Positions 45,910 through 54,380 of a stretch of DNA of 64,000 nucleotides are shown here, one piece after another; position 1 is the first letter of the stretch, and the number at the start of each line of letters is the position of its first letter. This DNA is from Mycobacterium sp. KBS0706 (GTDB taxonomy: Bacteria > Pseudomonadota > Alphaproteobacteria > DSM-16000 > Inquilinaceae), in NCBI RefSeq assembly GCF_005938675.2, contig NZ_VCCH02000006.1, forward strand, positions 62,001-126,000, written 5' to 3'. The notes under the pieces are model-generated. The model made no database searches. It was not told the origin of the DNA and was given only the letters and a program-made list of their open reading frames with translations. The position numbers and the translations under genes are program-made.

Positions 45910-47273
45910 CAGTTCCCGGCGACGGCGACGAGCATCGACTTCAGCGCCTGCCCGGCCTGCAGGAAGGGCATCGGGTCGACCGGCTGCTCGGCGCGCCGGA
46001 TCTCGTAATGCAAATGCGGGCCGGTCGACACGCCGGTCGAGCCGAGCTGGCCGATCACCGTGGCCGCCGTCACCTCCTGCCCCGCCTCCACCGCGATCGA
46101 CTGCATGTGGCCGTATCGCGTGACCAGGCCGTCGGCATGCTGGATCTCCACCATGTTGCCGTAGCCGCCGGCCGGCCCGGCCCGCAGCACGCGGCCGTCG
46201 GCGGTCGCGTAGATCGGGGTTCCCGCCGGCGCCACCAGGTCCAGCCCGGCATGCAGGGTGGGAACGCCGGTCACCGGATGGACCCGCCAGCCGAAGGGGC
46301 TGGACAGCCGCAAGGGCACGCGCAGCGGCACCGACAAGGGCCAGCCGGGCAGGCGGGCCGCCAGCGCCCGGGCCTGCGCGTCGATCGACCCCGGAGAGAA
46401 GGGGCGGATCGCGGCGTCGCGATCCTCCGCGGCCGGCGCCAGGTCGAGCTGCTGCAGCGTGCGGTCGATCGCGGCGACGGCGACGGCCAGCCGCGCCGTC
46501 TGGGCGAAGCGGCGGTCGGCCGCAGCCAGGTCGCCCTCATCCGCCGATACCGGTCCGCTCTCCTGGGACGGCGCCTCCGCGACCTGGCGCTGCAGCGTCG
46601 GCTCGGGGGCATCCCGAAGGACGGCGATGCCGAGCACCGCGGTGAAGGACAAAGCCAGGGCCGCTGCGGCGCTGACGGCCATCGGCCGGATGCGGGATGG
46701 CGGAGGGGCCGACGCAGGGGTCTCGACGGGTCTTGCCGCCATCGGCAGCCGGTCGGGCAGCGCCAGCACCACCGTCCCGCAGCCGTGCCGGCCGGCTTCC
46801 CCGGCGCGCTGCACCAGCAGCCGGGCGGCGGCCTCCGGCGGCAGCCGTTCGAGCAATAGCGCGGTCCTGTCGACGATCTCGGCGACGGCCGGCGCGCCGA
46901 GGATGACGCGGTCCCCTGCGTCCAGCCGGACGCGGATCGTCCCGGCGTCCGGGGCGAGGGGGGCGAGGCCGGCCCGACCCAGGCGATGGGCGCTGCCGCC
47001 GCCCAGGCGCAGGCACAGCAGATGCGGCGGCCGCAGCAGGGCGATCATCGCCGAGACGCCGGTCTTCCGCCGCACGATGCGCGTCAGCTGCGCTTCGTCA
47101 ACCGCGCCATCGAGTGCGGCGAGATCCTCGAGCAGGCGGCGGGATTGCGCGGCCCCGGCCGCGACCACGGCCCACAGCCCGAGCTCGGGGCGGCAGAGGC
47201 ACGCGGCACCGGCGGCGCCGGCGACGATGCCGGAGGCGGCGGCCTCGGCTTCGGCGATGACGTCCCGCGGCAT
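45909..47273 (-). CDS. Degenerate PP2C-like domain fused through a membrane segment to an M23 endopeptidase
   Basis: 454 residues with ATG at 47273. Residues about 1-172 follow the order of a PP2C phosphatase (ELGLWAVVAAGA, IALLRPPHLLCLRLGGGSAHRLGR, LDAGDRVILGAPAVAEIV, CGTVVLALP), but the metal-binding Asp residues are missing (VVAAGA instead of VVDGMG, GGGS instead of GDSR). A membrane helix lies at about 198-217 (MAVSAAAALALSFTAVLGIAV). Residues about 318-440 are an M23 (LysM-type) peptidase domain with H341xxxD345 and H420-L-H422, thus complete zinc ligands. T6SS loci usually carry a PppA phosphatase; here an inactive relative seems to anchor a peptidoglycan hydrolase that could open the wall for the system. 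Confidence 0.82.
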   Translation of the reverse strand: MPRDVIAEAEAAASGIVAGAAGAACLCRPELGLWAVVAAGAAQSRRLLEDLAALDGAVDEAQLTRIVRRKTGVSAMIALLRPPHLLCLRLGGGSAHRLGRAGLAPLAPDAGTIRVRLDAGDRVILGAPAVAEIVDRTALLLERLPPEAAARLLVQRAGEAGRHGCGTVVLALPDRLPMAARPVETPASAPPPSRIRPMAVSAAAALALSFTAVLGIAVLRDAPEPTLQRQVAEAPSQESGPVSADEGDLAAADRRFAQTARLAVAVAAIDRTLQQLDLAPAAEDRDAAIRPFSPGSIDAQARALAARLPGWPLSVPLRVPLRLSSPFGWRVHPVTGVPTLHAGLDLVAPAGTPIYATADGRVLRAGPAGGYGNMVEIQHADGLVTRYGHMQSIAVEAGQEVTAATVIGQLGSTGVSTGPHLHYEIRRAEQPVDPMPFLQAGQALKSMLVAVAGN

Positions 47274-48538
47274 CAGTCGAGAGCCCCGGCCGGCGCCGCG
47301 GTGTCGGCGGGCATGCTGCCGGCGGTCGCGACGAAGCGGCGGATGGCGTCGTCGAGCAGCAGGGCGCCCTGCAGCTCCGTACCGTCGAGCCAGGCATAGC
47401 GGCGGTCGATGGCGGTCCACAGGCGCAGCCCGCCGAGCTTCCGCGCCAGGGTCGCCAGGGCCGCGTCGTCGGCCTGGCCGCGGTCGAACAGCGTGGCCCG
47501 GCGGGCGGCGACGGCGAGGCGCAGCAGCGGTCCCTGCGCCGGGGTCAGCGCGGCGAGGAGATGGGTCGCCGTCTCCGGATCGGTGGCGGGGACCAGCGCG
47601 AGGTCGTCCTGCAGCCCATCCCAGGCGCGAGCCACGTCGTCGAGATAGAGCGCCAGCACGGCGGCGGTCAGGTCGCCGCCGCCCGACGGCGCCGCGCCCA
47701 GCACCCAGTCGTCGGAGCCGAGCGAGGCGGACAGATCCGTCAGTGCCGGCACGACCACCCGGTGGAAGCCGTCGGCGGTGAGCAGCCCGGGAATCGGCGT
47801 GGCCAGCGAGGCGCCCGACCGGCGCCGCACCGCCCAGCTGTCCGCCCCGAGCACGAGGTCGGCGCGGAAGGGCGGCAGGCCCTGGGCGGCATCCGAGGTG
47901 CGGATCGCAGCATAGGCCCGGGCCGACAGCGGCTCGCCGCGCAGCCGGGCTCGGATCCGCTCCACCACCGCCATGTCCAGCGCAGGGGCGAGGCGCGGCT
48001 CGGCGGCGAGGGCGCGGTCGAGCTGCACCACCAGGGCCTGGCGCAGCGCGTCCGGGGCAGTCATCGACCAGTCGGTCGACGCCCAGAGCCGGATCAGCCC
48101 GTCCTGCCGCGGGCCGGTGCCGCCGATGGCCAGCGCCGCCTTCAGCCCGTCGAAGGCGAGGTCCGAGCCAACATCCGGCTGGTCGATCCGGGCCAGGATC
48201 CGTTGCGCCAGGCGATGCAGGAACGCCTCCCGCAGCAACTCGCGGTCGAGCCCGGTGGTCGCGGCGGCGAGATCCTCCAGCGGCGCGGCGTTCAGGCTCA
48301 GTTGCCGCCACCAGGGCAGGGGCTCAGGAGCCGCCAACGGCGAGGCGGCCAGCGCGTCGAGGGCCGGCAGCGCGGCCGCCGGATCCTCCGGCGCCGCGTC
48401 GGGCGCAGGCGTCGCCGCCTGCGCGGCCTCGATCGCGGCGCGCGCACGGTCGGCGACGCGGTGGTTCGAGACATGGATCGCCGCCAGGCCGGCGAGCAGG
48501 GCCAGGATGCAGCCCGCGATGCATGCCCGACGGCGCAT
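47273..48538 (-). CDS. TssM-like fragment (ImcF-related domain only)
   Basis: 421 residues from the ATG at 48538 (GGAGG ten bases upstream; a GTG at 48547 is too close to it). A single N-terminal membrane helix (IAGCILALLAGLAAIHV) is followed by the TssM periplasmic pattern: AALPALDALAASPLAAPEPLPWW, LRGEPLSARAYAAIRTSD, FRADLVLGADSWAVRRRSGASLATPIPGLLTADGFHRVV, DDWVLGAAP, AVLALYLDDVARAWDGL and PATDPETATHLLAALTPAQGPL. This matches the ImcF-related (PF06761) segment. The cytoplasmic domain and the C-terminal beta domain of a normal TssM (over 1100 residues) are absent. A full tssM would be expected after tssL beyond 64,000. It may be an accessory scaffold or a decayed copy. Confidence 0.78.
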   Translation of the reverse strand: MRRRACIAGCILALLAGLAAIHVSNHRVADRARAAIEAAQAATPAPDAAPEDPAAALPALDALAASPLAAPEPLPWWRQLSLNAAPLEDLAAATTGLDRELLREAFLHRLAQRILARIDQPDVGSDLAFDGLKAALAIGGTGPRQDGLIRLWASTDWSMTAPDALRQALVVQLDRALAAEPRLAPALDMAVVERIRARLRGEPLSARAYAAIRTSDAAQGLPPFRADLVLGADSWAVRRRSGASLATPIPGLLTADGFHRVVVPALTDLSASLGSDDWVLGAAPSGGGDLTAAVLALYLDDVARAWDGLQDDLALVPATDPETATHLLAALTPAQGPLLRLAVAARRATLFDRGQADDAALATLARKLGGLRLWTAIDRRYAWLDGTELQGALLLDDAIRRFVATAGSMPADTAAPAGALD

Positions 48539-48571
48539 TGCGCTCACCCCTCCGTGCGATGGGACATGGCG

Positions 48572-50668
48572 CTACGCCGCGCCGAAGACCTTGCTGCCGG
48601 GGCTGTCCTCTCCGATCCCGGGCTCGAGGCCCTGCCTCATCTCCATGCCCAGTTCCAGCTTGGCCTTGGAGGCCTCCTTCGGCGGCCGGCCGGGCAGGAT
48701 CGGCGGAAAGGATTCGGCCTTTTCGGCGGTGATCATCGAGAAGCCGTCGGCGAGGATGATGAGGCCGTCCGGGCCGAGCTCCAGGAGTTGCCAGTCCTTG
48801 GCGCCCTTGACCAGGAACCTGATCCTGTCCGGCGTGACCTCGATGCGGGAGCTTGCCTGCTGCCCGGGAAGGGACGGCATCGCCGATGTCTTCTCCTCGG
48901 TGGCCGCCCCGGTGGTGAGGACGAACTTCTCCGTGACATCGATGGCGTGCTTCTGCAGCACCTTGACGTTGTACTGCCTCTGCGCCTTCAGCCAGACCTC
49001 CTCGCGGTCCCGCCTGTCCTCGAAGCGCAGCTCGTTATAGGCGTCGACCGCACCGCGGTCGGTGTGCGTCCGGAAGGTCGAGCGCGTCTTGTCCGCCGGC
49101 AGGGTCTCGGGCGGCAGGTTGGTGGCGTTGTAGACGACCCCGGTCGCCAGCGGCCAGTCCGGGTTGCCGTGGATGAAGTCGACCACGACCTCCTGGCCGA
49201 TGCGCGGGATGATCAGGCCGCCGAAGCCCTTGCCGGCCCAGCTCTGGGCCACCCGGATCCAGCAGGAGCTGTTCTCGTCCTTCTTGCCCTCGCGGTCCCA
49301 GAAGAACTGGACCTTGATGCGACCGAGCTTGTCGGTCGTGATCGTGTCGGCCTTGGGGCCGACGACAAGCGCCGTCTGCGGCCCCTGAATGACCGGCGCC
49401 GGCGTGCGGCGCAGCGGGCGGTACTGGGTGGTCGCCGGGATGATCTCGACCATGCTGCGGTAGAGGAAGCGGTCGCTGGCGTCGACGGCGTTCCCCGGCC
49501 CGTCGGCGACCTCTCCGACCTCGCCGACGACCGTGAACTCGTTGCCCACCGCCAGGAACCGCTCGGTGGGCTTGGGGCGGGAATCGACATCGCCGTAATA
49601 GAAGGGATTCGCCGCGGTGAAGATCGATCCGGTCGTGATCTGCCGCGCCGTGCTCTCGACCCGCGCGCGATAGGCGCTGCAGGCCAGCTCCTCGGCCCGG
49701 ATCCTGGCATAGAAATCGCCGTCCTTCTTCTCGATGTAGCGGCCCGGATAGACGAAGCTCTCCTGCGTCGACGAGGGGCTGCCGGGGGCCGTCGTCGTCT
49801 TGACCGCCGCCACAGGCGCGACCGGCGTTCCGCCGGGTCGCCCGGGGGCGGCGCCCGCCAGGGTCTTGCGCGGCGGGATGCCGCCGACCTTCACGGCGGG
49901 GGTTCGTGCCACGGCGTCGAGGTTCGCCGTCGGCTTCTCATGGTCGTAGTCACGCATGACGATGCTGTCCGGCTGCATCGACACCACCTCTTCCCAGCGC
50001 AGGATCAGGTCGTCCTGGTGGAGGTTGCGGGCCGGCCGCAGATTGTGGTGGGTCTCCACCACCTGCGGCGTGCAGGGCTGGTGGCTCGAGGCGTTGTCGA
50101 CCAGCACCAGCTCGTGCCGGTTCTCCGCATGCTCGAAGTAATAGTAGATCCCGTCCTGCTCCATCAGCCGGCTGACGAAGGCCAGGTCGGTCTCGTCGTA
50201 TTGGACGCAGAAAGGGCGCCGCGGCAGGCTCCCGGTGGTCTTGTTCTTGAAGGTGCCGTTGTGCTCCCGGAAGATCGTGGTGATGATCTCGATGCTGGTC
50301 TTGTTCTGGAAGATCCGGCTGTTGCGGCGGTATTCGAGCAGCGACAGCCAGGGCCGCACCTCCGCCACGTAGTTGAGGCGCTCGGTGTCGTCCAGGCCGA
50401 CATACTGGAACCGGGTGACGATGCCGTGGAAGTACCGCGTCGCCGTGCCCTTGAGCTTGAGGCCGGCGGTCAGGGTCTGGCCGGGCACCTTGGCGAAGCC
50501 CTGGATCGGGTCGGGGCTGGCGAGCGTCACCTCGTAGAGGAAGGGCTCGCCGAGCCGCTCGACGCCCCTCAGCCGCCGGAGATAGACCTCGTTCAGCTGG
50601 AAGGCGGCCGAGGTCACCGCCGCGAAGCGGTTGTCCTTCAGCAGGGTTTCGATCGTCGACAGGGGCAT
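48572..50668 (-). CDS. vgrG: T6SS spike protein VgrG/TssI
   Basis: 698 residues. The N-terminal gp27-like part has SAAFQLNEVYLRRLRGVERLGEPFLYEVTLAS and FCVQYDETDLAFVSRLMEQDGIYYYFEH. The gp5-like OB-fold is clear (VVGPKADTITTDKLGRIKVQFFWDREGK, SCWIRVAQSWAGKGFGGLIIPRIGQEVVVDFIHGNPDWPLATGVVYN). An Ala/Pro/Thr-rich insert of about 45 residues at roughly 258-305 interrupts the usual text. The C-terminus is short and has no obvious effector domain. The start is 12 bases beyond the tssH stop. VgrG caps the Hcp tube and can carry cargo. Confidence 0.96.
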   Translation of the reverse strand: MPLSTIETLLKDNRFAAVTSAAFQLNEVYLRRLRGVERLGEPFLYEVTLASPDPIQGFAKVPGQTLTAGLKLKGTATRYFHGIVTRFQYVGLDDTERLNYVAEVRPWLSLLEYRRNSRIFQNKTSIEIITTIFREHNGTFKNKTTGSLPRRPFCVQYDETDLAFVSRLMEQDGIYYYFEHAENRHELVLVDNASSHQPCTPQVVETHHNLRPARNLHQDDLILRWEEVVSMQPDSIVMRDYDHEKPTANLDAVARTPAVKVGGIPPRKTLAGAAPGRPGGTPVAPVAAVKTTTAPGSPSSTQESFVYPGRYIEKKDGDFYARIRAEELACSAYRARVESTARQITTGSIFTAANPFYYGDVDSRPKPTERFLAVGNEFTVVGEVGEVADGPGNAVDASDRFLYRSMVEIIPATTQYRPLRRTPAPVIQGPQTALVVGPKADTITTDKLGRIKVQFFWDREGKKDENSSCWIRVAQSWAGKGFGGLIIPRIGQEVVVDFIHGNPDWPLATGVVYNATNLPPETLPADKTRSTFRTHTDRGAVDAYNELRFEDRRDREEVWLKAQRQYNVKVLQKHAIDVTEKFVLTTGAATEEKTSAMPSLPGQQASSRIEVTPDRIRFLVKGAKDWQLLELGPDGLIILADGFSMITAEKAESFPPILPGRPPKEASKAKLELGMEMRQGLEPGIGEDSPGSKVFGAA

Positions 50669-50679
50669 GGTGATGTCGC

Positions 50680-53328
50680 CTAGTCGCTGGGCTGCAGGGA
50701 TGCGGCCGGCAGGCCGCCGTCGAACTGGTAGTGGAAGGCGTCGTCCCGCACGCCGATGTGCAGCGCGCCGACCGGCCGGCCGTCCCGCTGCTCGGCCAGG
50801 ATGTGCCGGCTGATCGCCGGCAGCAGCGTGCTGGTCAGGATGGCGTCGACCATGCGGCCGCCGCTGTCGACCTGGCGCGCACGCCGGGCGATCAGCTCGG
50901 CCACGGCGTCGTCGCAGGTCAGCGGCACCTTGTGGGCCTGCATCATCCGGTCGGCGATCCGGTCCAGCCGCAGGCGCACGATGCGGTCCAGCATGCCGTC
51001 GCTCAGCGCGTAGTAGGGGACGAGTGTCATCCGGCCCAGCAGGGCCGGCGGGAAGACCTCGCGCAGCGGCCGGTGCAGCGCGCTCTCCAGCACCTCCGGC
51101 TCCGGCCGAGCCTCGGCGGCGCACAGCCGCGCGATCTGCTCGCCCCCGACATTCGAGGTCAGCAGGATCAGCGTGTTGCGGAAGTCGATCTTGCGACCCT
51201 CGCCATCCTCCATCACGCCCTTGTCGAAGACCTGGAAGAAGATCTCGTGGACGTCCGGATGCGCCTTCTCGATCTCGTCGAGCAGGATCACCGCATGCGG
51301 CCGCCGGCGCACCGCCTCGGTCAGCACGCCGCCCTGGCCGTAGCCGACATAGCCGGGCGGGGCGCCCTTGAGCGAGGAGACGGTGTGCGCCTCCTGGAAC
51401 TCGCTCATATTGATGGTGATCAGGTTGCTCTCGCCGCCCAGCAGCGTCTCGGCCAGAGCCAGCGCCGTCTCGGTCTTGCCGACGCCGGACGGGCCGCACA
51501 GCAGGAAGACGCCGATCGGCTTGGCCGGATCGTCCAGGCCGGCGCGGCTGGTCTGCACCCGCTGGGCGATCGCCTCCATGGCGTGGTCCTGGCCGACGAC
51601 GCGCCGGCCCAGGGAATCGGCGAGGGACAGCAGGGTGGTGGCCTCGTCCTTCAGCAGCCGGCCGACCGGGATGCCGGTCCAGTCCTGCACCACGGCGGCC
51701 ACGGCGTTGCGGTCGACCCGGTCGAGCACCAGCGGCGCCTCCTCCTGGATCTCGCGCCATTCGCCGTCGAGCTGCCGCAGCTCGGCCGGATCGGCAGCGT
51801 CGCCGTCGGCGCGGAGCGCGGCCCGGGCCCGCTGGATCTCCTCGACCAGGCTGCGCTCGGCCTGCCAGCGGACGTCGAGCCGCGCCGCCTCCTGCCTGGC
51901 CTCTTCCAGCGCCTCCTCCACCTCCGCCCGGCGCTTCCCGACATCGCCGCCATCGGCCTCCTCGCGGCCGAGCATCTCCAGCTCCAGCGTCAGGGCGTCG
52001 ATCCGCTGCCGCTCATGCTCCAGCCGGTCGGGGCGGGCATGGCGGCTGACGGCGACCCGGGCGCAGGCGGTGTCCAGCAGGCTCAGCGACTTGTCCGGCA
52101 GCTGGCGGGCGGGGATGTAGCGCCGCGACAGCGCGACCGCCGCCGCCACCGCCTCATCCAGGATCTCGACGCCGTGATGCTTCTCCAGCGCCTGCACCAT
52201 GCGGCGCATCATGGTGACGGCCTGCGGCTCGTCCGGCTCGGCCACCGGGATGGCCTGGAAGCGCCGGCTCAGCGCCGGGTCCTTCTCGATGTACCGCTTG
52301 TACTCGGCCCAGGTGGTGGCGCCGATGGTCCGCAGCGTGCCGCGGGCCAAAGCGGGCTTCAGCATGTTGGCGGCGTCGCCGGTGCCCTCCTGGCCGCCGG
52401 CGCCGATCAGGGTGTGCGCCTCGTCGATGAACATGATCACCGGATGGGGCGCCGCCTGGACCTCGGCGATGACGTCGCGCAGCCGCTGCTCGAACTCGCC
52501 CTTCACCCCGGCGCCGGCCTGCAGCAGGCCGAGATCCAGCGCGTGCAGGGCGACGTCGCGCAGCGGTGCCGGCACCTCGCCGGCGACGATACGCAGGGCC
52601 AGGCCTTCGACGATGGCGGTTTTGCCGACGCCAGCCTCACCGGTCAGGATCGGGTTGTTCTGCCGCCGCCGCATCAGCACGTCGATGATCTGCCGGATCT
52701 CGGGGTCGCGACCGATCACCGGGTCGAGCTTGCCGGCCCTGGCGCTCGCGGTCAGGTCGACGGTGTAGCGCGCCAGGGCGCCGCCGCGCCCGCCGGGAGC
52801 CGCCGGCGATGCTTCGCCCGCCGCCTCCACCGGTGCCTGCGCGGCCGTGGCCTCGGGCGAGCCGCGGGTGATCGCCTCGAAGCCGTCGCGCAGCCGGTCC
52901 AGCGCCAGCTTGCCGAATTCGGGCGAGATCGCGAGCAAGGCATGGCTGAGGGGGCGGCTCGACAGGCAGCCATAGAGCAGATGGCCGGAGCGGATGCGGT
53001 CGTCGCCGAAGGCCAGGGTCGCGACCAGCCAGGCCTCCTGGGTCGCGTCCTCGATGTGCTGCGACAGGTCTGAGACGGCGGTGGCGCCCCGCGGCAGCCG
53101 GTCCAATGCCCGGGTCAGGTCGCGCGCCAGGATGCCCGGGTCGACGCCGAAGCTGCGCAGGATCCGCCCGAAATCGGAATCGGCGACCTCGTTCAGCTGG
53201 TGCAGCCAGTGGACCAGCTCGACATACGCGTTGCCGCGCAGCTTGCAGAACGCCGTGGCGCTCTCGATCGCGGCGTAGCAGGGCGCGTTCAGCTTGCTGA
53301 ACAGGTTGCGGCGGCTGATGCCCGTCAT
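50680..53328 (-). CDS. tssH: T6SS ATPase TssH/ClpV
   Basis: 882 residues with ATG at 53328, overlapping the tssG stop. N-terminal Clp_N region, then two AAA+ modules: first with Walker A GEAGVGKTA and Walker B MFIDEAHTLIGAGG, second with GPSGVGKTETALALAETLLGG and ILLDEIEKAHPDVHEIFFQVFDKG. The middle helical domain is between them. ClpV disassembles contracted TssB/TssC sheaths for reuse. GYVGYGQGGVLTEAVRRRPHAV and a complete C-terminal ClpB_D2-small domain are present, so the gene looks functional. Confidence 0.97.
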   Translation of the reverse strand: MTGISRRNLFSKLNAPCYAAIESATAFCKLRGNAYVELVHWLHQLNEVADSDFGRILRSFGVDPGILARDLTRALDRLPRGATAVSDLSQHIEDATQEAWLVATLAFGDDRIRSGHLLYGCLSSRPLSHALLAISPEFGKLALDRLRDGFEAITRGSPEATAAQAPVEAAGEASPAAPGGRGGALARYTVDLTASARAGKLDPVIGRDPEIRQIIDVLMRRRQNNPILTGEAGVGKTAIVEGLALRIVAGEVPAPLRDVALHALDLGLLQAGAGVKGEFEQRLRDVIAEVQAAPHPVIMFIDEAHTLIGAGGQEGTGDAANMLKPALARGTLRTIGATTWAEYKRYIEKDPALSRRFQAIPVAEPDEPQAVTMMRRMVQALEKHHGVEILDEAVAAAVALSRRYIPARQLPDKSLSLLDTACARVAVSRHARPDRLEHERQRIDALTLELEMLGREEADGGDVGKRRAEVEEALEEARQEAARLDVRWQAERSLVEEIQRARAALRADGDAADPAELRQLDGEWREIQEEAPLVLDRVDRNAVAAVVQDWTGIPVGRLLKDEATTLLSLADSLGRRVVGQDHAMEAIAQRVQTSRAGLDDPAKPIGVFLLCGPSGVGKTETALALAETLLGGESNLITINMSEFQEAHTVSSLKGAPPGYVGYGQGGVLTEAVRRRPHAVILLDEIEKAHPDVHEIFFQVFDKGVMEDGEGRKIDFRNTLILLTSNVGGEQIARLCAAEARPEPEVLESALHRPLREVFPPALLGRMTLVPYYALSDGMLDRIVRLRLDRIADRMMQAHKVPLTCDDAVAELIARRARQVDSGGRMVDAILTSTLLPAISRHILAEQRDGRPVGALHIGVRDDAFHYQFDGGLPAASLQPSD

Positions 53329-54380
53329 CACGGACTCCACGAGGCTGTTTCGGGGGATGCCGCTTCCGTCGGGCCGGGACGGGGCGGGGTCGTCGTCAGG
53401 TCGTCGGCGTGGCGGCGCGACCGGCGCTTGCCCATCCAGCCGGTCCAGCCGAGCTTGCCGCTGCGGCCCAGCCGGACCGCCGGCACCTCGTCGCGGCGCA
53501 GGACCAGGTTGACCTCCCAGTCCAGCTCGTCGCCGAGGTAGTTGCGGACGGTCTGCGCCATCTTGTCGAGACCGGGGGCGCCGGGTAGCAGCCGCTCGTA
53601 CTGGGCCAGCTCCAGCGGGCCGATGACGATCCGGAAGCGGTGGTGATAGACCTGGATCCGGGCGCCGGCGGTGGCGGTGCTGCCCAGCGTGCCAGTGCCT
53701 GGTTCGCGGCCCAGCAGGCACAGCGCGTCGCGCGGCAGCTGGACCCATTTCGGCACGAATTCGCGGATCTCGACCGGTGCCGCGAAGAAGCTGGCCAGGA
53801 TGGCGCCCAGCCCCTCGGCGTTGCGGGTGTGCGAGGCCAGCCGGCCGGTGAAATGGACCTTGGCCAAATCGGGCATCGCGTCGCGGCCCTGCAGCGATTC
53901 CATGCCGAGGCCGGCGAGGGCGCCGAGCTGCAGGGCGAAACGGTCCTGCTGCGGCCGGTCGTGGCTCACCGTCGGCTCGCTCTCCGCCCAGGCGCGGAAG
54001 AACAGCGAGGCCATGCGGTGGTGGAAGATGTCGGCGAAGCGGACCAGCGTCTCGTCGGCGGCGTTGTGCTGCCGCAGATGGGCGTATTCGGTCAGATGCA
54101 GCGGCAGCGGACCGTTCGGCCCGAACAGCCCGAAGACATAGGTGGCCAGCCGGGCCGGCCCGTCCTCCTCGGCCTCGGTCAGGCCCGCGATCGGCCGGGT
54201 CGGGAACGCCAGCGCCGGCTGCTGCCCGATCCGCACCGGGTCCGAGCCCGGCCGGCTCGATTCCCCCAGCCGCGGGCGATCCGGGCTGAGGGCATCGATC
54301 CGCCGCAGCGCCTGGAACACGTCGAAATCATGCGGTTCGGCCGCGACCGCACCGAGGAAGCTGTCGAGCGCGTCCGGCAT
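53328..54380 (-). CDS. tssG: T6SS baseplate protein TssG
   Basis: 350 residues; ATG 54380 overlaps the tssF stop (ATGA), which fixes the start. Family text: DFDVFQALRRIDAL, RIGQQPALAFPTRPIAGL, YVFGLFGPNGPLPLHLTEYA, FADIFHHRMASLFFRAWAES and LGRSGKLGWTGWMG. TssG joins two TssF copies in each baseplate wedge. The Pro/Thr-rich last 25 residues are not conserved. Confidence 0.95.
   Translation of the reverse strand: MPDALDSFLGAVAAEPHDFDVFQALRRIDALSPDRPRLGESSRPGSDPVRIGQQPALAFPTRPIAGLTEAEEDGPARLATYVFGLFGPNGPLPLHLTEYAHLRQHNAADETLVRFADIFHHRMASLFFRAWAESEPTVSHDRPQQDRFALQLGALAGLGMESLQGRDAMPDLAKVHFTGRLASHTRNAEGLGAILASFFAAPVEIREFVPKWVQLPRDALCLLGREPGTGTLGSTATAGARIQVYHHRFRIVIGPLELAQYERLLPGAPGLDKMAQTVRNYLGDELDWEVNLVLRRDEVPAVRLGRSGKLGWTGWMGKRRSRRHADDLTTTPPRPGPTEAASPETASWSP

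Noticed and set aside
47561-50683. A long plus-strand open frame opposite the TssM fragment and vgrG
   Set aside because: It is the complement of well-supported T6SS genes, with repetitive Arg/Gly/Asp/Val composition and no recognisable domain.
50731-53073. A 780-codon plus-strand open frame opposite tssH
   Set aside because: It is antisense to a complete ClpV gene with two intact AAA+ modules; no motif or ribosome binding site supports the frame.
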